This document shows positions 1 to 5,422 of a stretch of DNA of 6,919 bases, one piece after another. Position 1 is the first letter of the stretch. Every line of letters begins with the position of its first letter. A program made the position numbers and the translations under genes. This DNA comes from Nautiliaceae bacterium (GTDB lineage: Bacteria; Campylobacterota; Campylobacteria; Campylobacterales; Nautiliaceae), in the NCBI GenBank assembly GCA_027035735.1, contig JALVUH010000109.1:1-6919 (forward strand). The letters run 5' to 3'. A model generated the notes under the pieces. It saw only the letters and a list, made by a program, of their open reading frames with translations, ran no database searches and had not been told where the DNA came from.

Positions 1-48
1 AGGAGTTTTTTAGCTGATTTTATTACTATCTCTTCAAAAAGAAAATAG
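1..48 (+). CDS. Possible 3' end of an unidentified upstream gene (partial)
   Basis: Reading from base 1 in frame 1 gives 15 codons (RSFLADFITISSKRK) and then TAG. The short peptide looks like an ordinary protein end, a hydrophobic/amphipathic stretch closing with a basic tail, and the sequence after the stop turns into very AT-rich non-coding DNA. The other two forward frames stop within the first 20 bases. The piece is too short to assign to a family, and one minus-strand frame is also open here, so this is only a plausible gene end. If real, it points the same way as the hydrogenase operon but is separated from it by about 175 bases and a promoter. Confidence 0.4.
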   Translation, partial: RSFLADFITISSKRK

Positions 49-58
49 AAAAAGAAAA

Positions 59-80
59 AGAGATACTCTAAAAATTTTTT
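59..80 (+). terminator. Weak candidate terminator after the upstream gene
   Basis: AGAG-ATA-CTCT (59-69) can form a 4-bp hairpin. It is followed by A5 and then T6 (75-80), with more T-tracts at 84-90, 92-96 and 101-106. The stem is short and the T-run is offset by five A residues, so this is well below a canonical Rho-independent terminator. Its position just after the putative stop at 46-48 is the main support. Confidence 0.2.
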
Positions 81-157
81 AAATTTTTTTATTTTTAACC
101 TTTTTTAAAATTATATCATTAGTGTTTATTTTTTTCCAATTTATATTTTTAAATTAC

Positions 158-176
158 CATTAATATTGAATTAATG
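158..176. promoter_or_regulatory. Perfect 7-bp dyad, candidate operator over the ech promoter
   Basis: CATTAAT (158-164), five bases, then ATTAATG (170-176): the two arms are exact reverse complements. The dyad covers the whole -35 hexamer (166-171) of the promoter that drives the hydrogenase operon. A protein bound here would be expected to block RNA polymerase. The half-site does not match the regulator consensus sequences I know for this phylum (the NikR site of Helicobacter has arms 11 bases apart; FNR/CRP-type sites use TTGAT or TTAAC arms). The regulator is therefore unknown, and an AT-rich dyad of this size can arise by chance. Confidence 0.4.
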
Positions 177-194
177 TTCATTTACTGATATAAT
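166..194 (+). promoter_or_regulatory. Sigma70-type promoter of the hydrogenase operon
   Basis: There is a perfect -10 TATAAT (189-194) preceded by the extended -10 dinucleotide TG at 186-187. A -35 of TTGAAT (166-171; 4 of 6 matches to TTGACA) lies at the ideal spacing of 17 bases. Transcription should begin near 200-202, giving a leader of about 23 bases to the ATG at 224. This would leave essentially no room for a ribosome site before the earlier ATG at 212. Confidence 0.7.
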
Positions 195-213
195 TAAAGA
201 GTATTTTTAAAAT

Positions 214-218
214 GGAGG
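214..218 (+). promoter_or_regulatory. Shine-Dalgarno that fixes the start of the first hydrogenase gene
   Basis: GGAGG lies five bases before the ATG at 224, the same spacing seen before several other genes in this window. The in-frame ATG at 212-214 overlaps this site by one base and has no SD of its own. The longer reading (extra residues MEGK) is therefore probably an over-extension caused by translating the SD. Confidence 0.75.
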
Positions 219-223
219 GCAAA

Positions 224-2074
224 ATGGAATCATTAATTGTTTTGAGTATCATTATTCCGTGGGTATTTGCTTTAACGGTATATTTAGCTAAAAATGACTT
301 TGTGACCAATAGTTTAAGTTATTTATTACTTCCTATTCTTGCATTTTTTGCAATAGAGCTTTTTTTTGGGACTTTACCTGTTTATATTCATACTTCCAAA
401 ATACTTGATATTTTGATGGATGTGTATGATTTTGGACTTTTATTTTTCTTTTTGTATGTAGGAATTAAATATAAAAATTCTTTGGTAATATCTCTTGCAA
501 TTTTGCAAATAACATTATTAATTATGGCTCTTATAATGATGCCTCATTCAGATACTCCAAATATTTTTGTAGATAAACTTTCTGCATTTATTTATGTAAT
601 TGTTGCTCTTGTTGGTGTTCCTATTGTAATTTACGCTACAAAATATATGGATTATAATGAAAAGAATAAACACACATTCGTTGCGATTTTACTTTGGTTT
701 TTAGGTGTTATGAATTTTGCAGTAAGCGTAAATAACATAGAGTGGTTCTTTGCTTTGTTTGAAACTACTACTCTTGCTTCTTATGCATTAATTAGTTTTA
801 GAAAAGATGAAGAAGCTATTAATAATGGTATTTTAGCATTGTGGATGAATCAAATTGGTGGTGTTGCGATTTTAATTGCGCTTATTTTAATGATTAAATA
901 TAATGGTTATTATCATTTTACAGATATATTAAATCATCCAAAAACTGTTGCAATTGCTGCTTTAGGATTTTTATCTTTGAGTGCTTTAGTTAAAGGTGCT
1001 CAAATGCCATTTCATAAATGGCTTCTTGGAGCGATGGTAGCCCCTACTCCTGTTAGTGCTATTTTACACTCAGCAACAATGGTAAAAATTGCTCCTTATC
1101 TATTATTGAGAATTGCACCTGTAATAAAAGGTACTCTTCTTGCAAAATTATTAATCATAACTACTGGATATGTTTTTGTAGTAGCGGCGATTATTGCATT
1201 AACTCAGGATAATTTCAAAAAAATACTTGCATACTCAACAATCTCTCTTCTTGGACTAATGATGCTTGCGGCAGTAGTTGGTACACCTATTGCACTTACT
1301 GCTTCTTTAGTATTAATTGTATTTCACGCATTTGCAAAAGGATTTTTGTTTGTGGAAGCAGGTGTGCTTGAAAAAGCTTTTCATGTAAAATATATTAAAC
1401 AGATGAGAAGACTTGTTGAGAGAGCTCCTATTACTTTAATGTTTATTTTCTTTGGATTTTTAAATATGACTTTTGTTCCGTTTGGTACATTTATAGGTAA
1501 ATGGATGATGATAGAAGAAGTTAGTAATTTTCTTCATCATGGAAGTTATATTATTTTAATTCTTTATGTTGGTGCTGGTAGTGCATTTTTGAGTATTTTA
1601 TATATGAAAGTTTTGGGAATTAGTGTTAGAAAAGCACATGGAATTGAAAGAATTAAACCTATAAAACTCCCTATTACTTTCAATTTTGTTTCAGTTTGGT
1701 ATTATTTATGGCTTCTTGTAATTACAATTTTTATTGCACCTTTTATAGCAAATGAAATTGTTCCAATAGCAAATATGATTGCTGGAAATAGTGCAAACAT
1801 TCATGCAATAGGTTTGAGTTTGCAAATGAATCATTCCATTTTATATTTTTGGCAAATATTAGGTGCTTTAATATTACTTTTACTAATTCATGCACTTCCA
1901 TATTTTGTGAAATTCAAAGCAGATATTGTTCATCCATATAACTGTGGAGAAAGATTCCCAAGATATATAGAAACATGGAATTTTGAATGTTTAAGTAAAT
2001 ACGAAAATTATTTAATCGCTTTTAGTATTGCTCTATTTATTATGGTAGTAGTTCTTGGAGGAGGTTTATTATGA
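224..2074 (+). CDS. echA: Ech-type hydrogenase, antiporter-like membrane subunit (EchA/HyfB/NuoL family)
   Basis: This 616-residue polytopic protein of the proton_antipo_M family is the ion-translocating arm of a group 4 [NiFe] hydrogenase in the cytoplasmic membrane. By eye it has about 14-16 hydrophobic segments. The charged in-membrane residues typical of the family are visible: Glu180 in FALFETTTLAS, Lys257 in VKGAQMPFHKW, Lys288 in MVKIAPYL, and His368/Lys372 in FHAFAKGF. The C-terminal HPYNCGE motif (570-576) is typical of the hydrogenase-linked members (Ech, Hyf, Mbh) rather than of complex I NuoL. Length is close to HycC and EchA, and far below the long CooM. The ATG at 224 was chosen over 212 because only it has an SD. 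It is first in the operon, and its last four bases overlap the next gene (ATGA). It is the only antiporter-like subunit here, as in the minimal Ech complex. The family is certain; the Ech rather than Hyc/Hyf name rests on operon order. Confidence 0.93.
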   Translation: MESLIVLSIIIPWVFALTVYLAKNDFVTNSLSYLLLPILAFFAIELFFGTLPVYIHTSKILDILMDVYDFGLLFFFLYVGIKYKNSLVISLAILQITLLIMALIMMPHSDTPNIFVDKLSAFIYVIVALVGVPIVIYATKYMDYNEKNKHTFVAILLWFLGVMNFAVSVNNIEWFFALFETTTLASYALISFRKDEEAINNGILALWMNQIGGVAILIALILMIKYNGYYHFTDILNHPKTVAIAALGFLSLSALVKGAQMPFHKWLLGAMVAPTPVSAILHSATMVKIAPYLLLRIAPVIKGTLLAKLLIITTGYVFVVAAIIALTQDNFKKILAYSTISLLGLMMLAAVVGTPIALTASLVLIVFHAFAKGFLFVEAGVLEKAFHVKYIKQMRRLVERAPITLMFIFFGFLNMTFVPFGTFIGKWMMIEEVSNFLHHGSYIILILYVGAGSAFLSILYMKVLGISVRKAHGIERIKPIKLPITFNFVSVWYYLWLLVITIFIAPFIANEIVPIANMIAGNSANIHAIGLSLQMNHSILYFWQILGALILLLLIHALPYFVKFKADIVHPYNCGERFPRYIETWNFECLSKYENYLIAFSIALFIMVVVLGGGLL

Positions 2075-2898
2075 TAAGTGTAATATTAACTATATTTGCT
2101 CCTATATTAGGAGGATTTGTTTATGGTATTGAGAGAATAGTAAGAGCAAGAATGCAAAGCAGAATGGGGCCTCCTTTGATGCAGCCTTTTTATGATTTTT
2201 TTAAACTTATGGATAAAAGACCAATAATGATTCACTCTTTCCATGCTTTAATGGGAATTATGTATTTTATTGCTGAGTGGTTTGCTTTAGCTGTTCTTTT
2301 ACTCGGTAATGATTTACTAATTGCAGTATTTTTCCATGTTATTGCAGTTCTTGCTCTTGTAATTGGAGCAAGCAGTGTTAGAAGTTCTTATTCTGTTTTA
2401 GGTGCTTTAAGAGAACTTATGCATATGATAAGTTATGAACCTTTAATGGTTTTAATGGTTGTATCTTTTTATTTGGTTGTAGGAAGTTTTGATATAAAAG
2501 ATGTTTTACATTATAATGGATACCCTATTTTGGATTTACCATTAGTATTTATTGCATTTTTACTTACAATTCCAATGCTTCTTCAAAAATCTCCTTTTGA
2601 TGTAGCTGAAGCTCATCAAGAAATAATAGGCGGACCTGAGATTGAATATAGTGGACCATTTTATGAAGCTTTATATACAGGAAAATGGATTGAATATATT
2701 TATGTTTTTACATTTGCTTTTCTTTTTGGAGGAAGTCATTATTGGCTTGGAGCAATTTTAGTAATATTCGCATTTTTATTTATAAATCTACTTGATAATT
2801 CAACAGCAAGACTTGATTTTAGAAGAATGGTTAAGTTTGCATGGATAGTTTTAATTCCTATGGCAGCACTTAATGTAATTTTACTTGCGCTAATATAA
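2071..2898 (+). CDS. echB: Ech-type hydrogenase, NuoH-like membrane subunit
   Basis: This 275-residue membrane protein has about eight hydrophobic segments and belongs to the respiratory-chain NADH dehydrogenase subunit 1 family (NuoH, HycD, EchB). It anchors the soluble hydrogenase module to the membrane and forms the start of the ion path. Clear signatures are RARMQSRMGPP followed by QPFYDFFKL (residues 25-46), the acidic/basic pair RELMHMISYEP (114-124), and the cytoplasmic loop SPFDVAEAHQE...GPEIEYSGP (174-196) with its Asp177, Glu180, Glu184 and Glu192. Length matches Ech/Hyc homologues, which are shorter than NuoH of complex I. A GGAGGAGG ribosome site lies inside the end of the preceding gene, and start and stop overlap (ATGA), so translation is probably coupled. 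Confidence 0.93.
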   Translation: MISVILTIFAPILGGFVYGIERIVRARMQSRMGPPLMQPFYDFFKLMDKRPIMIHSFHALMGIMYFIAEWFALAVLLLGNDLLIAVFFHVIAVLALVIGASSVRSSYSVLGALRELMHMISYEPLMVLMVVSFYLVVGSFDIKDVLHYNGYPILDLPLVFIAFLLTIPMLLQKSPFDVAEAHQEIIGGPEIEYSGPFYEALYTGKWIEYIYVFTFAFLFGGSHYWLGAILVIFAFLFINLLDNSTARLDFRRMVKFAWIVLIPMAALNVILLALI

Positions 2899-2907
2899 GG
2901 AGATATA

Positions 2908-3399
2908 ATGGGATTTTTTAGTAAATTTAGAAAAAAATCGCCTTGGATTTTACACTATAACACTGGTGGATGTAATGGATGTGATATTGAAATTCTGGCA
3001 ACTCTTGCTCCAAAATATGATATTGAAAGATTTGGAGCTTTAAATAGAGGTAATCCAAAACAGGCTGATATTTTACTTGTAACAGGTCCTGTTACTAAAA
3101 ATTGCAGAGATGTTTTAAGAAGACTTTATCTTGAAATGCCTGAGCCAAAAGTTGTAGTAGCTATGGGAGCTTGTGGACATGGAGGAGGAGTTTTTAGACA
3201 TCTTTATAATGTTGAAAATGGAGTTGATAATATTATTCCTGTAGATGTTTGGATTCCTGGATGTGCTCCAAATCCAAGAGCTTTGATTGATGGAATTGTA
3301 GAGGCTATTAAGATTTGGGAGAAAAAAAGCAAAGATAAAGAATATATGAAAAATCATTCTAAAGAAATGATTAAAAATTTAGGAGTCAATGATGATTAA
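2908..3399 (+). CDS. echC: Ech-type [NiFe] hydrogenase small subunit (NuoB-like)
   Basis: This 163-residue protein of the NADH-quinone oxidoreductase 20 kDa (NuoB/HycG/EchC) family carries the proximal [4Fe-4S] cluster next to the NiFe site. All four expected cysteine ligands are visible: Cys22 and Cys25 in GGCNGCDIE, Cys89 in MGACGHGGGVF, and Cys119 in IPGCAPNPRALIDGI. There is no twin-arginine signal peptide and there are no additional cluster motifs, unlike periplasmic uptake hydrogenase small subunits. The protein should therefore stay on the cytoplasmic side of the membrane. The basic N-terminus (GFFSKFRKK) is usual for the family and probably contacts the membrane subunit. The gene starts nine bases after the previous stop with AGGAG five bases before the ATG. 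A minus-strand open frame across it is only a shadow. Confidence 0.94.
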   Translation: MGFFSKFRKKSPWILHYNTGGCNGCDIEILATLAPKYDIERFGALNRGNPKQADILLVTGPVTKNCRDVLRRLYLEMPEPKVVVAMGACGHGGGVFRHLYNVENGVDNIIPVDVWIPGCAPNPRALIDGIVEAIKIWEKKSKDKEYMKNHSKEMIKNLGVNDD

Positions 3400-3751
3400 T
3401 CCAAATGTAGAGATTTTTGAAACAACTTTAGAAAAAGTAGTTGAAGATATTAAAAATTGGTATGACTATAAAAAATATCATTATGTGACAATAAATGGAG
3501 TAGATGAAGGTGGAAAGCTTAGAATTGATTGGATTTTTGCAGATTATAATGAAAAAAATAAAATGTATGTTTTTAGAGTAACGGATGTAAGTTTTGATAC
3601 ATTGATACCTTCAATTGCAAATATTATTCCATCTGCTTGGATGGCAGAATGGGAGCTTAGAGATATGTTTGATGTTGAGGTAGAAAATACTCAAAAAGGT
3701 ATTTTTATAAAAGACCCTAATATTGTTGCACCTTTAAGAAAGGATAAATAA
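3392..3751 (+). CDS. echD: Ech-type hydrogenase, NuoC-like (30 kDa) subunit
   Basis: This is a 119-residue stand-alone member of the complex I 30 kDa (NuoC) family. The family signature occupies the C-terminal half: IPSAWMAEWELRDMFDVEVE, followed by KDPNIVAPLRKD. In E. coli formate hydrogenlyase this domain is fused to the front of HycE. Here it is a separate gene directly before the catalytic subunit, as in Ech and Coo enzymes. Its role is structural, helping to assemble and dock the catalytic core. Two adjacent in-frame ATGs exist: the one at 3389 is only three bases from the AGGAG site (3381-3385) while the one at 3392 is six bases away, so 3392 is preferred. The gene overlaps the end of the small-subunit gene by 8 bases (11 with the earlier ATG). 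Confidence 0.9.
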   Translation: MINPNVEIFETTLEKVVEDIKNWYDYKKYHYVTINGVDEGGKLRIDWIFADYNEKNKMYVFRVTDVSFDTLIPSIANIIPSAWMAEWELRDMFDVEVENTQKGIFIKDPNIVAPLRKDK

Positions 3752-4836
3752 TGGGAAATAAAATAGTAGTTCCGTTTGGTTCACAACACATTGCGTTGCC
3801 TGAGCCTGTGAGTTTTTTATTTGATACAAAAAATGAAATTATTACAAATGTAAAAGTTGATGTAGGATATGTTCATAGAGGTATAGAAAAAGCTGCTATT
3901 ACCAAATTTGAATTTACAAATGTCTCTTATCTTCTTACAAGAATATGTGGATTTTGCTCAATTACTCATGCTGGGGGGTATCATCACGGAATAGAAAAAC
4001 TCCTAGATGTAGAAGCTCCAAAAAGAGCTGAGTATATAAGACTCATAATAACTGAACTTGATAGAATTCACTCTCATTTGCTTGCAAATGCTCATGTTGC
4101 AGAAGTTGCAGGATATGAAAATTTATTTATGCAAGGGGTTAAAGATAGAGAAATTGTAATGGATTTGCTTGAAAATATAACTGGAAATAGAATTCAATAT
4201 GATATTTATACAATTGGGGGAGTTAGAAGAGATATTTCAAAAGAGACAGCTGAGTATATTAAAAAACAACTCCTTAAACTAAAAGATAAAGTTTTAAAAG
4301 TTTATGATTTTTATGATACGGATTATACTTTTGGGCTTAAGACAAAAGGTATAAGTTATATTAGTTTAGATGATGCAAAAAAATATAATGTAGTAGGACC
4401 AATTGCTAGAGCAAGTGGACTTGCAACTGATGCTAGGGCAGAGTTTGATTACTTGCCATATGATGAAGTTGGATTTGAAATTCAAACAAGAACTGAAGGT
4501 GATGTTTGGGCAAGAAATATAGTAAGACAAATGGAAGTTATTCATTCAATTGATTTGATTTTAAGAGCAATTGATAATTTACCAGAAGGAGATATTAAAG
4601 TTAAATATAAAGGTAGACCAAAAGGTGAGACATTTGTAAGAGTTGAAGCTCCAAGAGGTGAATGTTTTTACTATTTGAAAGGTAATGGAACAAAAGTGCT
4701 TGAGAGAGTTAGAGTTAGGGTTCCAACTTATTCAAATATTCCTATTTTAAAAGAGTTGTTTGTGGGGGAAAAATATTCTGATGCTCAGCCAATAGTTTTA
4801 AGTTTTGACCCTTGTATGAGCTGTACTGCAAGATAA
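3751..4836 (+). CDS. echE: Ech-type [NiFe] hydrogenase large (catalytic) subunit without C-terminal extension
   Basis: This 361-residue protein holds the NiFe active site and interconverts H2 with protons and electrons on the cytoplasmic side. The N-terminal metal motif is RICGFCSITH (64-73; Cys66, Cys69). The C-terminal motif is DPCMSCTAR (353-361; Cys355, Cys358), so all four NiFe cysteines are present. Glu45 in VHRGIEKAA is the conserved residue near the active site. The polypeptide ends on Arg361, exactly where a maturation endopeptidase would normally cut, so no cleavable tail is present. The stop is followed at once by the SD of the next gene, which argues against a sequencing truncation. 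The start overlaps the preceding stop by one base (TAATG) with AAAGGA as the ribosome site. Ni and Fe(CN)2CO insertion would still need Hyp proteins, none of which is in this window. Confidence 0.96.
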   Translation: MGNKIVVPFGSQHIALPEPVSFLFDTKNEIITNVKVDVGYVHRGIEKAAITKFEFTNVSYLLTRICGFCSITHAGGYHHGIEKLLDVEAPKRAEYIRLIITELDRIHSHLLANAHVAEVAGYENLFMQGVKDREIVMDLLENITGNRIQYDIYTIGGVRRDISKETAEYIKKQLLKLKDKVLKVYDFYDTDYTFGLKTKGISYISLDDAKKYNVVGPIARASGLATDARAEFDYLPYDEVGFEIQTRTEGDVWARNIVRQMEVIHSIDLILRAIDNLPEGDIKVKYKGRPKGETFVRVEAPRGECFYYLKGNGTKVLERVRVRVPTYSNIPILKELFVGEKYSDAQPIVLSFDPCMSCTAR

Positions 4837-4845
4837 GGAGAAGTT

Positions 4846-5358
4846 ATGGTGAAAATGTTTATTGAAAGTTTTAAAAATCTATTTTCAAAACCTGAGACAG
4901 TAAAATATCCTTTTGAACCTTTTCCTGAACCTGAAGGTTTTAGAGGAACAATCCTTTATAATGAAGAACTTTGTATTTTTTGTGATAAATGTGAAAATGT
5001 TTGTCCTCCAGGAGCTATTTTATTTGAAATAGTTGATATAGAGACAAATAAAAGAGAATATAATTATAACCCTTATCTTTGTATTTATTGCGGAGCATGT
5101 GTGGATGTGTGTCCAAAAGCAGATGAAGGATGCTTAACTCAAGCAAATACAAGAACAAAACCTTTAGGAGAAGAAGTAGTAAAAGATAAAAAACTTGGTT
5201 ATCTTATGAATAGAATTACAAATCCAAAAGAGGTTGAGAAGGCTTGGAGTGAACTTGAGATAAGAGCTAAAGAAAGCCGTGAAAAATATGCGGAATATAA
5301 AAAACAACAAAGAATGAAAAAAAGAGCACAAGCACAGACTAAAAAAGAAAATAGTTAA
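4846..5358 (+). CDS. echF: Ech-type hydrogenase, 2x[4Fe-4S] ferredoxin-like subunit
   Basis: This 170-residue polyferredoxin-type electron-transfer subunit belongs to the NuoI/HycF/EchF family. It has two complete cluster motifs: CIFCDKCENVCP (Cys43, 46, 49, 53) and CIYCGACVDVCP (Cys79, 82, 85, 89), each followed by proline. It should carry electrons between the small-subunit cluster and soluble ferredoxin. The segment before the clusters (YPFEPFPEPEGFRG) is typical of the NuoI-like docking region. After the clusters comes a charged, probably helical stretch ending in a Lys/Arg/Gln-rich tail (about 143-170), which is longer than the cluster domain needs and has no motif I recognise. The gene lies nine bases after the large-subunit stop with AGGAG five bases before its ATG, and it is the last gene of the hydrogenase operon. 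Confidence 0.93.
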   Translation: MVKMFIESFKNLFSKPETVKYPFEPFPEPEGFRGTILYNEELCIFCDKCENVCPPGAILFEIVDIETNKREYNYNPYLCIYCGACVDVCPKADEGCLTQANTRTKPLGEEVVKDKKLGYLMNRITNPKEVEKAWSELEIRAKESREKYAEYKKQQRMKKRAQAQTKKENS

Positions 5359-5359
5359 A

Positions 5360-5377
5360 ATGTCAAAACTTTGACAT
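5360..5377. repeat. 18-bp palindrome after the hydrogenase operon
   Basis: ATGTCAAA-AC-TTTGACAT is a perfect inverted repeat with 8-bp arms, beginning two bases after the last hydrogenase stop codon. A T8 tract begins 12 bases downstream (5389-5396), so as RNA it could be part of a loose transcription terminator. Its right arm also contains a perfect -35 hexamer TTGACA (5371-5376), so as DNA it could instead be an operator for the downstream gene. The sequence alone does not decide between these roles. Confidence 0.55.
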
Positions 5378-5403
5378 AATTTCTCTCCTTTTTTTTATAG
5401 AAT
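5371..5403 (+). promoter_or_regulatory. Candidate promoter for the dehydrogenase/cytochrome pair
   Basis: A perfect TTGACA (5371-5376) is followed by -10-like sequence in TATAGAAT (5396-5403). The best -10 reading, TAGAAT (5398-5403; 5 of 6), is 21 bases from the -35, and TATAGA (5396-5401; 4 of 6) is 19 bases away. Both spacings are longer than ideal. In Campylobacterota the -10 matters much more than the -35, so this remains plausible. RNA would begin around 5408-5411, just before the GGAGG site. Confidence 0.4.
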
Positions 5404-5416
5404 GTAAAAAAAGGAG
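5385..5416 (+). promoter_or_regulatory. Hairpin that can hide the dehydrogenase Shine-Dalgarno
   Basis: CTCCTTTTTTT (5385-5395) is the exact reverse complement of AAAAAAAGGAG (5406-5416), with a 10-base loop between them, and the outer T5384/G5417 can add a wobble pair. The right arm contains the GGAGG (5413-5417) located five bases before the ATG at 5423. In any RNA read through from the hydrogenase operon the SD would be paired. In RNA started near 5408 the left arm would be absent and the SD free. No U-run follows the hairpin, so it is not a terminator in the forward direction. Confidence 0.5.
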
Positions 5417-5422
5417 GATTAA

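Noticed and set aside
1..68. Open minus-strand frame near the left edge
   Set aside because: It has no start codon in the window, and most of it translates to low-complexity Phe/Lys from A/T tracts. The forward frame ending at 48 is more protein-like.
3115..3357. 80-codon open frame on the minus strand inside the small-subunit gene
   Set aside because: It lies entirely opposite a well-supported gene with all four cluster cysteines. Its product is Asn/Ser/Ile-rich, as expected from the complement of AT-rich coding sequence, and it has no convincing ribosome site.
3973..3978. Run of six G in the large-subunit gene, possible phase-variation tract
   Set aside because: Long G-runs switch genes on and off in related bacteria, but six is short for that. 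The run encodes the two Gly of HAGGYH next to the conserved heme-free NiFe motif, and the frame is intact.
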